A stretch of DNA of 64,000 bases from the NCBI RefSeq assembly GCF_007830155.1, contig NZ_VLKY01000001.1, positions 1-64,000 of the forward strand, in the 5' to 3' direction. The notes beneath the pieces were generated by a model. It saw only the letters and a list, made by a program, of their open reading frames with translations. It had not been told where the DNA came from and did no database searches. The stretch is from Pseudomonas duriflava. GTDB taxonomy: Bacteria; Pseudomonadota; Gammaproteobacteria; Pseudomonadales; Pseudomonadaceae. Of the stretch, positions 23,885-32,492 are shown piece after piece. A program made the position numbers and the translations under genes. Numbering within the stretch: position 1 is the first letter of the stretch; the number at the start of each line of letters is the position of its first letter.

Positions 23885-25789
23885 ATGCAACGCTCGATTG
23901 CCACCGTCTCCCTGAGCGGCACCCTACCTGAAAAGCTAGAAGCTATCGCGGCAGCGGGTTTCGACGGGGTCGAAATCTTCGAAAACGATTTGCTTACCTT
24001 TGGCGGCAGTCCTCGAGAGGTCAGGCAGCTCTGTGCGGACCTTGGCATCGCAATTACACTGTTTCAGCCTTTTAGGGATTTTGAGGGATGTCGTCGTGAT
24101 CGACTAGCACGCAATCTAGACCGGGCTGAGCGAAAGTTCGATCTCATGCAGGAGCTAGGTACCGATCTTGTGCTGGTGTGCAGCAACGTGGCAGCAGACT
24201 CTCTGGGTGACGAGAGTATCCTGATTGATGATCTGCGACTTTTGGCCGAACGCGCAGGCGCTCGCGGGTTGCGGGTGGGATACGAAGCGCTGGCCTGGGG
24301 GCGTCATGTAAACACGTGGCAACAGGTCTGGAGCATTGTGAGGCAAGTCGATCATTCCAGTCTGGGTGTGCTGTTAGACAGTTTTCATACCTTGTCGATC
24401 AAGGGCGACCCTTCGGGTATCGCCGAGATTCCGGGCGATAAGATCTTTTTTGTGCAAATGGCCGATGCTCCTGTTCTTGCTATGGATGTCTTGGAGTGGA
24501 GTCGGCATTTCCGCTGCTTCCCAGGCCAGGGGGAGTTCGATCTTGCAGGTTTTCTCGTACCCATCATCCGTACGGGCTATACCGGGCCGCTATCGTTGGA
24601 AATATTCAATGACGGCTTCCGTGCAGCGCCACCGCGAAGCAATGCAGCGGATGGTCTGCGTTCGCTGCTGTATCTTGAAGAAAAGACTCGTGAGCGTTTA
24701 GCCAGTGAGAATGCAGCCAAGGCCATTCCAGATATCTTGTTCGCGCCAACGCCAGCGCTTGAACTGGATGGCGTCGAGTTTCTCGAGTTTGCTGTAGATG
24801 ATCCGCTGCGAGCCGATCTTACCCAGTGGCTGACACGCTTAGGATTTGCCAAGGCTGGAGAGCATCGTTCAAAGAAAGTATCTCTATTGCGGCAGGGCAG
24901 TACCAATATTGTGCTGAATGCCGAACCCTATTCGTTCGCGCATAACTTCTTTGATGTCCACGGTCCGTCTCTGTGTGCCATTGCACTGCGTGTCAGTGAC
25001 GGCGCTACAGCCCTGGAGCGCGCCTGCCAGTATGGCGCTCAACCTTACCGCGGGCTGGTTGGCCCTAATGAGCGTGAAATTCCGGCCGTACGTGCGCCGG
25101 ATGGCAGCCTGCTCTACTTTGTGGATCCGGGCATGGATGGACGGTCTATTTATGACACCGACTTCAACTTGGGCGAACCGGCTGTTCAAAATGGCCTCAA
25201 CCGAGTCGATCATGTAGCCATGGCATTACCGTCCGAAAGTCTTGACAGTTGGGTGCTGTATTACAAGAGTCTGTTCAATTTCAAGGCGGATGATGAAGTC
25301 GTCCTGCCGGATCCGTATGGGCTGGTCAAGAGCCGTGCATTGCGCAGCCCGTGCGGTTCGGTCCGTCTGGCCTTGAATATTTCGGAAAACCGCAATACGG
25401 CAATCGCACGAGCTTTATCTAGCTATCGCGGGTCGGGCGTTCATCATGTCGCGTTCGAGTGTGACGATATCTTTACTGCGGTTAACCGGGCGAAGGATGC
25501 CGGCGTACCTCTGCTGGAGATTCCACTCAATTATTATGATGATCTGGCAGCCCGCTACGACTTCGATGATGACTATTTAAGCAAGCTAGCCTATTACAAT
25601 GTCCTTTACGACCGTGACGCGCAAGGCGGTGAGCTGTTTCATGTCTATACCGAGCCGTTTGCGGAGCGCTTTTTCTTTGAACTTTTGCAGCGCAAGAACC
25701 AATACAGTGGCTATGGTGCCGCCAATACTCCGGTTCGCCTCGCTGCCATGGCGCAGGCGCATAGCCACAAGAGTCAGCCACGTTTTTAA
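23885..25789 (+). CDS. quiC: 3-dehydroshikimate dehydratase QuiC (two-domain)
   Basis: Converts 3-dehydroshikimate to protocatechuate, joining quinate use to the pca pathway. It has 634 residues, the length of Pseudomonas QuiC1. Residues 1-270 are a sugar-phosphate-isomerase-like TIM barrel with the family metal ligands in place: Glu134 (GYEALAWG), Asp165 (LLDSFH), Gln191 and Glu239 (LSLEIF). Residues from about 295 on are a 4-hydroxyphenylpyruvate-dioxygenase-like VOC domain (VDHVAMALPSESLDSWVLYY, then GVHHVAFECDDI) of unsettled role. AAGAGGAG precedes the start. It is divergent from the porin gene. Confidence 0.95.
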   Translation: MQRSIATVSLSGTLPEKLEAIAAAGFDGVEIFENDLLTFGGSPREVRQLCADLGIAITLFQPFRDFEGCRRDRLARNLDRAERKFDLMQELGTDLVLVCSNVAADSLGDESILIDDLRLLAERAGARGLRVGYEALAWGRHVNTWQQVWSIVRQVDHSSLGVLLDSFHTLSIKGDPSGIAEIPGDKIFFVQMADAPVLAMDVLEWSRHFRCFPGQGEFDLAGFLVPIIRTGYTGPLSLEIFNDGFRAAPPRSNAADGLRSLLYLEEKTRERLASENAAKAIPDILFAPTPALELDGVEFLEFAVDDPLRADLTQWLTRLGFAKAGEHRSKKVSLLRQGSTNIVLNAEPYSFAHNFFDVHGPSLCAIALRVSDGATALERACQYGAQPYRGLVGPNEREIPAVRAPDGSLLYFVDPGMDGRSIYDTDFNLGEPAVQNGLNRVDHVAMALPSESLDSWVLYYKSLFNFKADDEVVLPDPYGLVKSRALRSPCGSVRLALNISENRNTAIARALSSYRGSGVHHVAFECDDIFTAVNRAKDAGVPLLEIPLNYYDDLAARYDFDDDYLSKLAYYNVLYDRDAQGGELFHVYTEPFAERFFFELLQRKNQYSGYGAANTPVRLAAMAQAHSHKSQPRF

Positions 25790-25868
25790 TAGGCGGGCCG
25801 CCTGTTTGCCTTATAGCGTGCGGCCTATTTAATAATAAAATTTCCATGTTTCTTTTTGAGCTCCGCCC

Positions 25869-26546
25869 ATGACGGAAACCCTAATTGTTACAGAGCCTGC
25901 TGATGTACGACCGGCTGCTGGTCGCCTGCCACGTAAGAACAATCCTGAAGAGACCAAGCAGCATATTCTTTTGGCTGCTGTGGCCGAATTCTCAGCGAGC
26001 GGGCTCAGCGGAGCACGTGTCGATACCATTGCCGAGCGTACACGTACATCTAAACGCATGATCTATTACTACTTCGGTAGCAAGGAGCAGCTGTATTTCG
26101 CTGTGCTGGAAAAACTCTATGGAGAGATACGCTCCACCGAATCGCACTTGCATCTTGATGAACTACCGCCTGTAGAAGCGATTCGCCGTCTAGTCGAGTT
26201 TACGTTCGATCATCATGATCACAATGTGGACTTCGTACGGATCGTCAATATTGAGAACATTCATCACGGTAACCATATTCGGCAGTCGGAAGCCATCACA
26301 TCGGTGAACTCTTCAATCGTTCAAACGATCGCGCGCATTCTTCAGCGTGGGGTAGAGGAGGGCGTTTTCAGGTCAGACTTGGATCCGCTTGATGTACATA
26401 TGATGATGAGTTCGTTCTGCTTTTACAGGGTCTCGAACCGCTACACTTTTTCTACCATTCACCAGACCGACCTCACTGCGCCTGCGACCCGTGATCGGCA
26501 CAAAGCGCTGATCTGTGAAGTGATTCTGCGCTACGTCTGCCTGTGA
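25869..26546 (+). CDS. TetR/AcrR-family regulator, probable controller of the quinate genes
   Basis: A 225-residue regulator. The N-terminal helix-turn-helix spans about residues 30-75 (AVAEFSASGLSGARVDTIAE, then TSKRMIYYYFGSKEQLY). The C-terminal ligand domain is of a kind seen in regulators next to quinate/shikimate genes. It follows quiC by 79 nt and has no separate operator visible, so it is probably co-transcribed with quiC. It ends at a convergent terminator. The role is inferred from location. Confidence 0.8.
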   Translation: MTETLIVTEPADVRPAAGRLPRKNNPEETKQHILLAAVAEFSASGLSGARVDTIAERTRTSKRMIYYYFGSKEQLYFAVLEKLYGEIRSTESHLHLDELPPVEAIRRLVEFTFDHHDHNVDFVRIVNIENIHHGNHIRQSEAITSVNSSIVQTIARILQRGVEEGVFRSDLDPLDVHMMMSSFCFYRVSNRYTFSTIHQTDLTAPATRDRHKALICEVILRYVCL

Positions 26547-26575
26547 TGCAGAAACGCTTTTTCTGACCTTAAATG

Positions 26576-26605
26576 AAAAGGCCGCAGTTTAAACTGCGGC
26601 CTTTT
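26576..26605. terminator. Bidirectional terminator between the TetR gene and dctP
   Basis: AAAAGGCCGCAG, TTTAAA, CTGCGGCCTTTT: a perfect inverted repeat between convergent genes, with A and T runs at both ends. Confidence 0.9.
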
Positions 26606-26624
26606 TGTATCAATTACGCGAATA

Positions 26625-27632
26625 TTACTGACCCCGTACTTTGGCGACTTCCTCGTACATGGTCTTGACCAGTGCAGGATCTACATCAACAGACAGTTTC
26701 TCGATAACTGGCTTGGTCTTCTCGCGGAAACGATCCATCTCGGCAGGAGAGATTTCATTTGTGGTCATGCTGCCCTTCAGGGTTTCGTAGGCCTTGTCCT
26801 GTGCCTCGGCCGATACGCTGCGTTGGTATACTTGCGCCTCGGCAGCCGCCTCGGTGATTACCTTGCGTTCGTCTTCGTTCAGCTTGTTCCAAGACCTTTC
26901 ACCGATGATGAAAGATTGCGGGTTGTAGATGTGACGGGTAACGGACAGGTACTTCTGTACTTCATAGAACTTGGTACCGAGGATAACAGTGTTGGGGTTT
27001 TCTTGCCCGTCGACGGTCCTTTGCTCGAGACCGGTATAAACCTCGGGGAATGGCATAGGAACAGGGTTGGCGCCTAGGGCAGAGAAGGTTTCCAAATAGC
27101 TGGGCGACTGGATGACACGAATCTTCAGACCTTGCATGTCTTCCCACTTGGTTACCGGACGCTTGCTATTAGTGAGGTTACGGAACCCAAGATCCCAATA
27201 ACCCAAGGTGCGAAGCCCCTTGCTTTCCAGGCGTTTGGACAGTTCCTGGCCAACAGGACCGTCAATAACGGCCTGGGCTTCCTTGGCATTGTTGAACAGG
27301 AATGGGAAGTCCAGGATCGCATAGTCTTTGACCTGGGCGGATAAAATACCGGCGTTAAGCACGGTCAGGTCCAGCGTACCGCCTTGCAGGGCCGATACGG
27401 TCTGAAGGTCACCGCCCAACGTACCGCCAGGAAAGAGACGCACCTTAATCTTGCCGCCGCTCTTTTCCTTCACGAGATCAGCAAATTTCTGTGCACCCTG
27501 GCCTTGGGGGTGCTCTTTCACATTCTGGAAGGCAAAGCGCAGCGTCTGATCACGCACTTCAGCAACTGCCGCTCCGGCAAATAACAAGCTGGCAGCACAG
27601 GCACTGGCTAGCAGAGTCTTAATTGTTCTCAT
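26625..27632 (-). CDS. TRAP transporter solute-binding protein (DctP family)
   Basis: Periplasmic binding protein of a TRAP carrier, 335 residues from the ATG at 27632 (AAGGAG ahead). The signal peptide ends at AAVAE (about residue 24). DctP features include GGTLGGDLQTVSALQGGTLD, FPFLFNNAKEAQAV, the conserved Arg in GLKIRVIQSPSYLETF and the NPNTVILGTKFYEVQKYL segment. It is the last gene of the aroQ operon. A quinate-, shikimate- or protocatechuate-like acid is the likely cargo, by context. Confidence 0.92.
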   Translation of the reverse strand: MRTIKTLLASACAASLLFAGAAVAEVRDQTLRFAFQNVKEHPQGQGAQKFADLVKEKSGGKIKVRLFPGGTLGGDLQTVSALQGGTLDLTVLNAGILSAQVKDYAILDFPFLFNNAKEAQAVIDGPVGQELSKRLESKGLRTLGYWDLGFRNLTNSKRPVTKWEDMQGLKIRVIQSPSYLETFSALGANPVPMPFPEVYTGLEQRTVDGQENPNTVILGTKFYEVQKYLSVTRHIYNPQSFIIGERSWNKLNEDERKVITEAAAEAQVYQRSVSAEAQDKAYETLKGSMTTNEISPAEMDRFREKTKPVIEKLSVDVDPALVKTMYEEVAKVRGQ

Positions 27633-27685
27633 GTGAAACTCCTTCATTGTTTTTCTTCTACACAAGTGAATGTTACCGGGCATGG

Positions 27686-28966
27686 CTACCCGGCCAGGAA
27701 TTTGAGTGGGCCTAACACCAATTGCGGGAACAGGACCAGCAAAACCAGAACGACCAGTTGCGCTAGCATGAACGGCCAGACACCGCGGACGATTTCATTC
27801 ATCTGCAGTTTCGACACACCGCAGACAACGTTGAGAACCGTGCCGACCGGCGGCGTAATCAAACCGATGGCAGTATTGATCAGGAACAGCACACCAAAAT
27901 ACACCGGGTCAATGCCTGCCTGAACCACAGCGGGCATCAGGACTGGAGTCAGGATTAGGATGGTAGGCGTCATATCCATCACGGTCCCTACCAAGATAAT
28001 CAGCAGCATGACCAGCAGCAGTAGAAGTGTAGGGTTGTCCATGAACGGTTCGAGCAGGTCGGCCAGTTGTCCGGGTAGGTCAGCAATGGTGACCAGCCAG
28101 GACGACACCATGGCTGCGGCGACCAGCAGCATAACCACAGCGGTGGTTTTGGCAGCGCTCAGTACTAGTTCATACAAGTCGCTCAGTTTAAGTTCACGGT
28201 AAATAACTGTGGCCACGAAGAGGGCGTAGACGGCTGCCACGACGGCTGCTTCAGTCGGTGTGAAAATACCGAACTTCAAGCCGAAGATGATGATGAAAGG
28301 CAGGCCCATCGCCCAGCTACCATCCAACATCGCCTTGAGGATTTCCTTCTTCGATCGCTTGGGTGGTGTCTCAACCGCTTCCTTACGCGCTACCCACCAC
28401 CAGGCTACCGCCAGAGCCGCGCCCAGCATGATGCCGGGCACAATACCCGCTAGGAACAGCTTGGAGATCGACACGCCAGAAGCTACGCCAAAGACGATGA
28501 AACCAATGCTTGGCGGAATGATGGGGGCAATGATGCCTCCCGCCGCGATAAGACCGGCGGATCGCTCGCGGCTGTGACCGGCCGAGACCATCATGGGTAC
28601 CAGCAAGGCCGCCAGGGCAGCGGCATCGGCCACGGCAGAGCCGGAGAGCGAAGCCAGCAGGCAGGACGCGATAATAGCGACGTAACCCAGGCCACCTCGT
28701 TTGTGGCCGACCATGGCCATGGCAATATTTACGATGCGCCGCGACAGGCCGCCAGCGTTCATGATCTCGCCGGCCAGCATGAAAAAGGGGACTGCCATAA
28801 GGGGAAAGCTGTCAGCTCCATTAAGCAGGTTCTGCGCGATGATCTGGGCATCGAACAGATCCAGGTAATACATCATGGCCATACTGGCGAGCAGTAGGGC
28901 AAAGGCGATGGGCATGCCAATCGCCATACCGCCAGCGAGAGAACCCAGGAAAATAGACAGAATCAT
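27686..28966 (-). CDS. TRAP transporter large permease (DctM family)
   Basis: A 426-residue membrane protein with about 12 hydrophobic segments, the transport channel of the TRAP system. DctM features include PFFMLAGEIMNAGGLSRRI, the long AGGIIAPIIPPSIGFIVFG segment and ITPPVGTVLNVVCGVSKL near the end. Its start overlaps the small permease by 1 nt, so the two are translated together. The order Q-M-P places the binding protein last. Confidence 0.93.
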   Translation of the reverse strand: MILSIFLGSLAGGMAIGMPIAFALLLASMAMMYYLDLFDAQIIAQNLLNGADSFPLMAVPFFMLAGEIMNAGGLSRRIVNIAMAMVGHKRGGLGYVAIIASCLLASLSGSAVADAAALAALLVPMMVSAGHSRERSAGLIAAGGIIAPIIPPSIGFIVFGVASGVSISKLFLAGIVPGIMLGAALAVAWWWVARKEAVETPPKRSKKEILKAMLDGSWAMGLPFIIIFGLKFGIFTPTEAAVVAAVYALFVATVIYRELKLSDLYELVLSAAKTTAVVMLLVAAAMVSSWLVTIADLPGQLADLLEPFMDNPTLLLLLVMLLIILVGTVMDMTPTILILTPVLMPAVVQAGIDPVYFGVLFLINTAIGLITPPVGTVLNVVCGVSKLQMNEIVRGVWPFMLAQLVVLVLLVLFPQLVLGPLKFLAG

Positions 28967-29517
28967 CAGTGAGTCTCCCTGGAGGCGGTTTTAGGCGTCG
29001 TAGCGATATGAGTATCTTGTTGATCGGTTACAGGCTGAGAGACGTAATGATCGAGAGGGTGGAGCAGAACAACATAGAGTTCATACAGCATGATCCCGAA
29101 CGACGTCACTCCAAAGATCAGGCCAGCCGCGTAAAACAGCGCCATCGAAAGACCCGAAGCAGGCGCTACAACATCCTTGTTGATCACTGCCTGTTGCCAA
29201 CTGCCCTGAACCACCAGCCACAATATGTACAGGACCAAAAGGTGGGCTACGGTGAGGCAAACGCGCTTTCCAGCCGTAGGCAGTGCTCGAATCAGACTGT
29301 CCATACCGATATGGGAGCGCTCCTTCAGGCCGAGAATGGCACCGAGGAATACCATGTAAACGAAGAACCAGCGGGATAGTTCTTCCGAGACACTGATACC
29401 GGAGTTAAAGGCATAGCGTAGGACGACGTTGCCGAATACCAGTATCACCATGCCGAGCATGCAGATGACTAGTAGTACCTTGATCAGGTGAAAATACAGG
29501 TCGACTAGTTTTGTCAT
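28966..29517 (-). CDS. TRAP transporter small permease (DctQ family)
   Basis: A 183-residue protein with four hydrophobic segments. The DctQ pattern is visible in VLRYAFNSGISVSEELSRWF and VFLGAILGLKERSHIGMDSL. It overlaps dctM by 1 nt. A 35-codon reading frame ends on its start codon (ATGA overlap). Confidence 0.9.
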   Translation of the reverse strand: MTKLVDLYFHLIKVLLVICMLGMVILVFGNVVLRYAFNSGISVSEELSRWFFVYMVFLGAILGLKERSHIGMDSLIRALPTAGKRVCLTVAHLLVLYILWLVVQGSWQQAVINKDVVAPASGLSMALFYAAGLIFGVTSFGIMLYELYVVLLHPLDHYVSQPVTDQQDTHIATTPKTASRETH

Positions 29518-29621
29518 GATTTAGCTCGCTTACATAACGGCCTTGCCAGCCGCCCGGTAGATACCGGACAGGACCCAATGAGCATAGAGATGGCATATAT
29601 CATAGGCATCATGACACTCAT
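29514..29621 (-). CDS. Possible 35-residue leader peptide before dctQ
   Basis: A short frame starting at 29621, hydrophobic at first (SVMMPMIYAISMLIG) and basic at the end, stopping by an ATGA overlap with the dctQ start. It could help dctQ translation start, or be chance. No ribosome binding site is convincing and no family is known. Confidence 0.2.
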   Translation of the reverse strand: MSVMMPMIYAISMLIGSCPVSTGRLARPLCKRAKS

Positions 29622-29741
29622 ATACCCTGAGGCGTTCGGGAGGGGTTCGCTCTAAGCACAACGGCAGCACGATCATGACATTGGTAGCCGGTAAGACGAC
29701 TTAGGAATTTGACGGCATTCATTTTTATTGTCCTGTCTAAA

Positions 29742-29767
29742 ACGAGGCGCTGCGACAGGGCAGCGCC
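29742..29767 (-). terminator. Hairpin after the quinate/shikimate dehydrogenase gene
   Basis: GAGGCGCTGC, six bases, GCAGCGCCTC: a perfect 10-bp stem, followed on the minus strand by GTTTTAG. It may partly end transcription between the enzyme genes and the TRAP genes, 225 nt before dctQ. Confidence 0.6.
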
Positions 29768-29778
29768 TCTGTATGGCA

Positions 29779-30639
29779 TTATTTGCCCATGCTGGCGAAA
29801 TGCGCCTGCATGCGCTCGGCGTTGGCCTCCGTGCCGGTAAACAGTTCAAATGCCTTTACGGCTTGAAAAACGGCCATACGGCTACCATCCAATGTACGGC
29901 ACCCTAAGGCGCGCGCTTGGCGCAATAGTTCGGTTTCGAGTGGGAAGTAGATAATTTCTGCTACCCAAAGGTCTGCTCGCAGCAAGTCGGCGGGAAGTGG
30001 CATGCCGGGAAGTTTAGCCATGCCGACTGGCGTTGTGTTGACCAATCCCTGAGCCGCCTGCATAGAAGCAGGCAGATCAGTACCTAGCTTGGCGCAGGTG
30101 GGTCCGAAAATGGCCTTTAGGTTGTTGACCAGCTCTTGGGCCTTGGTGATATCCACGTCGAATAGGGTCAGCTCCTGCACGCCTTCACGAATCAAGGCAT
30201 GCGCAACGGCCGCGCCAGCACCGCCTGCGCCCATTTGCACGACCCGCTCGCGGGCTGCATCAGGCAGGCCACGGCGAAAGCCTTCGGCAAATCCCAGGCA
30301 GTCGGTATTATGGCCGACCCGCTTACCGTCTTTAAGGACGACGGTATTGACCGCGCCAATACCCAGTGCCTCTTCAGACAGCTCATCCAGCAGGGGAATA
30401 ACGGTCTGCTTGCAGGGAAACGTAATATTCAGGCCGGTGAAGCCCATTCGTTCGGCAGCGGTTAGCAAGTCTGGCAACGCCTTGGGTTCAAGGCCCAGGG
30501 CATCCAGATCGATCAGGCGATACAGGTAGCGGATGCCTTGTGCATCGCCTTCGTGTTCATGCATGGCAGGTGTGCGCGACGACTGAATACCTGCACCGAT
30601 CAGTCCAGCAAGAACGGAAGAAACGTGTTTTTCAGACAT
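29779..30639 (-). CDS. Catabolic NAD-type quinate/shikimate dehydrogenase (QsuD/YdiB class)
   Basis: Oxidises quinate to 3-dehydroquinate and shikimate to 3-dehydroshikimate. It has 286 residues in the AroE fold. The substrate motif is SSRTPAMHE (20-28), not the usual SxSP of biosynthetic AroE. Lys77 (FPCKQ), Asn98 and Asp113 (GHNTD) complete the active site. The dinucleotide motif is GAGGAGAA (137-144). The following strand ends LFDVD with Asp161, where NADP-dependent AroE has an NRT-type basic motif, pointing to NAD. It closely resembles Corynebacterium QsuD from memory. It lies 5 nt after aroQ. Confidence 0.88.
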   Translation of the reverse strand: MSEKHVSSVLAGLIGAGIQSSRTPAMHEHEGDAQGIRYLYRLIDLDALGLEPKALPDLLTAAERMGFTGLNITFPCKQTVIPLLDELSEEALGIGAVNTVVLKDGKRVGHNTDCLGFAEGFRRGLPDAARERVVQMGAGGAGAAVAHALIREGVQELTLFDVDITKAQELVNNLKAIFGPTCAKLGTDLPASMQAAQGLVNTTPVGMAKLPGMPLPADLLRADLWVAEIIYFPLETELLRQARALGCRTLDGSRMAVFQAVKAFELFTGTEANAERMQAHFASMGK

Positions 30640-30644
30640 AGCTG

Positions 30645-31085
30645 CTACTTACTCTGTAATTGACCAAAATACTCGACCGCCATGCGGTATCCCTGGATGC
30701 CGAATCCACAGATGACACCGAGCGCAATGGGCGATACGAAGGAGTGATGACGGAAGGCTTCACGCTTGTGGACATTGGAAATATGAACTTCGATGACAGG
30801 CAGCTCCGCAGCGGTCAGTGCATCGCGGATGGCAACTGACGTATGGGTCCAGGCCGCCGGATTGATAATGATTCCGGCAAACCGGCCACGTGCCTGATGA
30901 ATCCAATTAATGAGTTCACCTTCATGGTTTGTCTGGCGAAACTCGAGGGTCATAGCATGCCGGGCTGCGGCTGCGTGGCAGAGCGCCTCGACATCGGCAA
31001 GAGTTTCGTGACCGTAGGTAGCAGGCTCACGCATACCGAGCATATTGAGATTAGGGCCGTTAAGCACCAGAAGAGCCTGTGGCAT
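30645..31085 (-). CDS. aroQ: Type II 3-dehydroquinate dehydratase
   Basis: Interconverts 3-dehydroquinate and 3-dehydroshikimate. It has 146 residues in the flavodoxin-like type II fold. It starts [19 protein letters not shown] with the catalytic Arg19 and Tyr24; [28 protein letters not shown] and [14 protein letters not shown] follow. Being first of an operon with the quinate dehydrogenase and a TRAP carrier, it is probably the catabolic copy, with a biosynthetic one elsewhere. An operator-like element lies 45-67 nt ahead. Confidence 0.94.
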   Translation of the reverse strand: MPQALLVLNGPNLNMLGMREPATYGHETLADVEALCHAAAARHAMTLEFRQTNHEGELINWIHQARGRFAGIIINPAAWTHTSVAIRDALTAAELPVIEVHISNVHKREAFRHHSFVSPIALGVICGFGIQGYRMAVEYFGQLQSK

Positions 31086-31129
31086 CTAAACAACTCCGTC
31101 TTATTTTTATAGTGAACAAGGGCTTGATA

Positions 31130-31152
31130 CAAAATGTACTAACTGGTTAATC
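31130..31152 (-). promoter_or_regulatory. 23-nt operator-like element upstream of aroQ
   Basis: On the minus strand it reads GATTAACCAGTTAGTACATT, then TTG, agreeing at 20 of 23 positions with 23714-23736 ahead of quiC. It lies about 45 nt before the aroQ start, overlapping where a promoter would be, so repression is a natural reading. Confidence 0.55.
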
Positions 31153-31311
31153 CAGTCAATAACCTTGCGCGCTGAAAAAACTGGCTTGGCCTACATAAAA
31201 GATGGGTGATGCAAAAGGAAGGATTGGAAGGAGTTCAGTAACTCATTGAGAATAGAGCCGTTTTGTAGTGTAGAAGCAATACGTTACGAACTGTGATAGG
31301 TTGCATTAAAT

Positions 31312-31326
31312 GTTCGTTTATCGCGC
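31312..31326 (+). promoter_or_regulatory. Weak PcaR-like box upstream of the aroQ operon
   Basis: GTTCGTTTATCGCGC matches 12 of 15 positions of the PcaR box. It stands alone, about 230 nt before aroQ, so it is less certain than the paired boxes. Confidence 0.35.
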
Positions 31327-31397
31327 AGATAAAGCAACGAGAAACAGGTATAGGGAGCCTCGCCAGAGGGCTAGCTGTCGAGACTCCCATAGGTTTA

Positions 31398-32249
31398 CTA
31401 AATAGTATTCGTTGCCTTGGGCGTGTCTTCTCGACCTCCCCATTCCGTCCAGGAGCCATCATAGAGCGCACCATCCGGCAGGCATGCTACCGCCATGCCT
31501 AACAACAGCACGGCGGCCGTCAGGCCACTACCACAGCTGGTTACTACAGTACGCGTCCCGTCGACACCCGCCTGGATAAAGCGCTCTCTCAGCGCTTCTG
31601 GCGATTTGAATGTTTGATCAGCTTCCAACAGTTCATTGAACGGTAGATTAGCGCTGCCGGGAATATGCCCCGCAGCCAAGCCTACACGTGGCTCGGGTAC
31701 ACGGCCTTCGAAGCGGGCTGCTGCACGTGCATCAAGTACATGCTCGGCGCCGCTAACTAGGTTGGCCTTGAGATCACCCAAGCCGCGTAGCAATCCCGTA
31801 CGCAGGCTGGCATTGAAGTGGGCTGGAGCGACAGGGGCGGCTTGCCCGCTGTCGAGGGAACGATTTTCCGCTCGCCATTTGGGTAGACCACCGTCCAGCA
31901 CAGCCACTTGGTCATGACCAAATAACCGGAACATCCACCAGACCCGCGCCGCTGAAAACAGGCCTTTTTGGTCATAGACGACGATACGGGAGTTGTTGCT
32001 CACACCAAGCTCGCTGACCATACGGGCGAAGCGGCCTTGAGACGGAGCCATATGCGGTAGAGCGGTATCCGGATCGGAAAGGGCTTCTATGTCGAAGAAA
32101 CGCGCGCCTGGAATATGGGCGGCGGCGTATTCGACCTGGGCATTCTGGGGTTCGCTCGGCAGATAGGCACTGGCATCGAATATCACCATGTCTTCAGCGC
32201 CAAGTGTATCGGCCAGCCAGGTGGTACTGACCAGAGGACCAAATGTCAT
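31398..32249 (-). CDS. sseA: 3-mercaptopyruvate sulfurtransferase (tandem rhodanese)
   Basis: Moves sulfur from 3-mercaptopyruvate or thiosulfate to acceptors such as cyanide or thiols. It has 283 residues: two rhodanese domains, the first (about 1-140) without an active Cys, the second carrying Cys239 in SCGSGLTA. The CGSGxTA loop indicates mercaptopyruvate rather than thiosulfate (CRKGVT) specificity. It has no signal peptide. It is divergent from the serine acetyltransferase gene. Confidence 0.9.
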   Translation of the reverse strand: MTFGPLVSTTWLADTLGAEDMVIFDASAYLPSEPQNAQVEYAAAHIPGARFFDIEALSDPDTALPHMAPSQGRFARMVSELGVSNNSRIVVYDQKGLFSAARVWWMFRLFGHDQVAVLDGGLPKWRAENRSLDSGQAAPVAPAHFNASLRTGLLRGLGDLKANLVSGAEHVLDARAAARFEGRVPEPRVGLAAGHIPGSANLPFNELLEADQTFKSPEALRERFIQAGVDGTRTVVTSCGSGLTAAVLLLGMAVACLPDGALYDGSWTEWGGREDTPKATNTI

Positions 32250-32492
32250 AAATCGTCTCCATGCAAATGAGCAGACCCGGCAAGCGAGGTCGCCCCTTAC
32301 CGGGAATCCATTGGCATCCTATCCTGAAAGAAGGCTAGAGGGTCGCAGGACTACCTTCAGCCGGACGCAGGGGATGTTTCACGTCAGTGCAGACGATGGG
32401 GTAAGGTAGGCGTATGGTCGAAAGGGACTCTAGTCCCTTCGTATTGTCGAATCCAGGAGCGGCAGGTGTCGCCCTTTTTCAGGAATGCGGTA

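Larger units (their letters stand above)
31086..31397. other. Control region of the aroQ operon
   Basis: 312 nt without a gene, between the sulfurtransferase end and the aroQ start, both minus strand. It holds the 23-nt element (31130-31152) and a weaker PcaR-like box (31312-31326). Confidence 0.6.
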
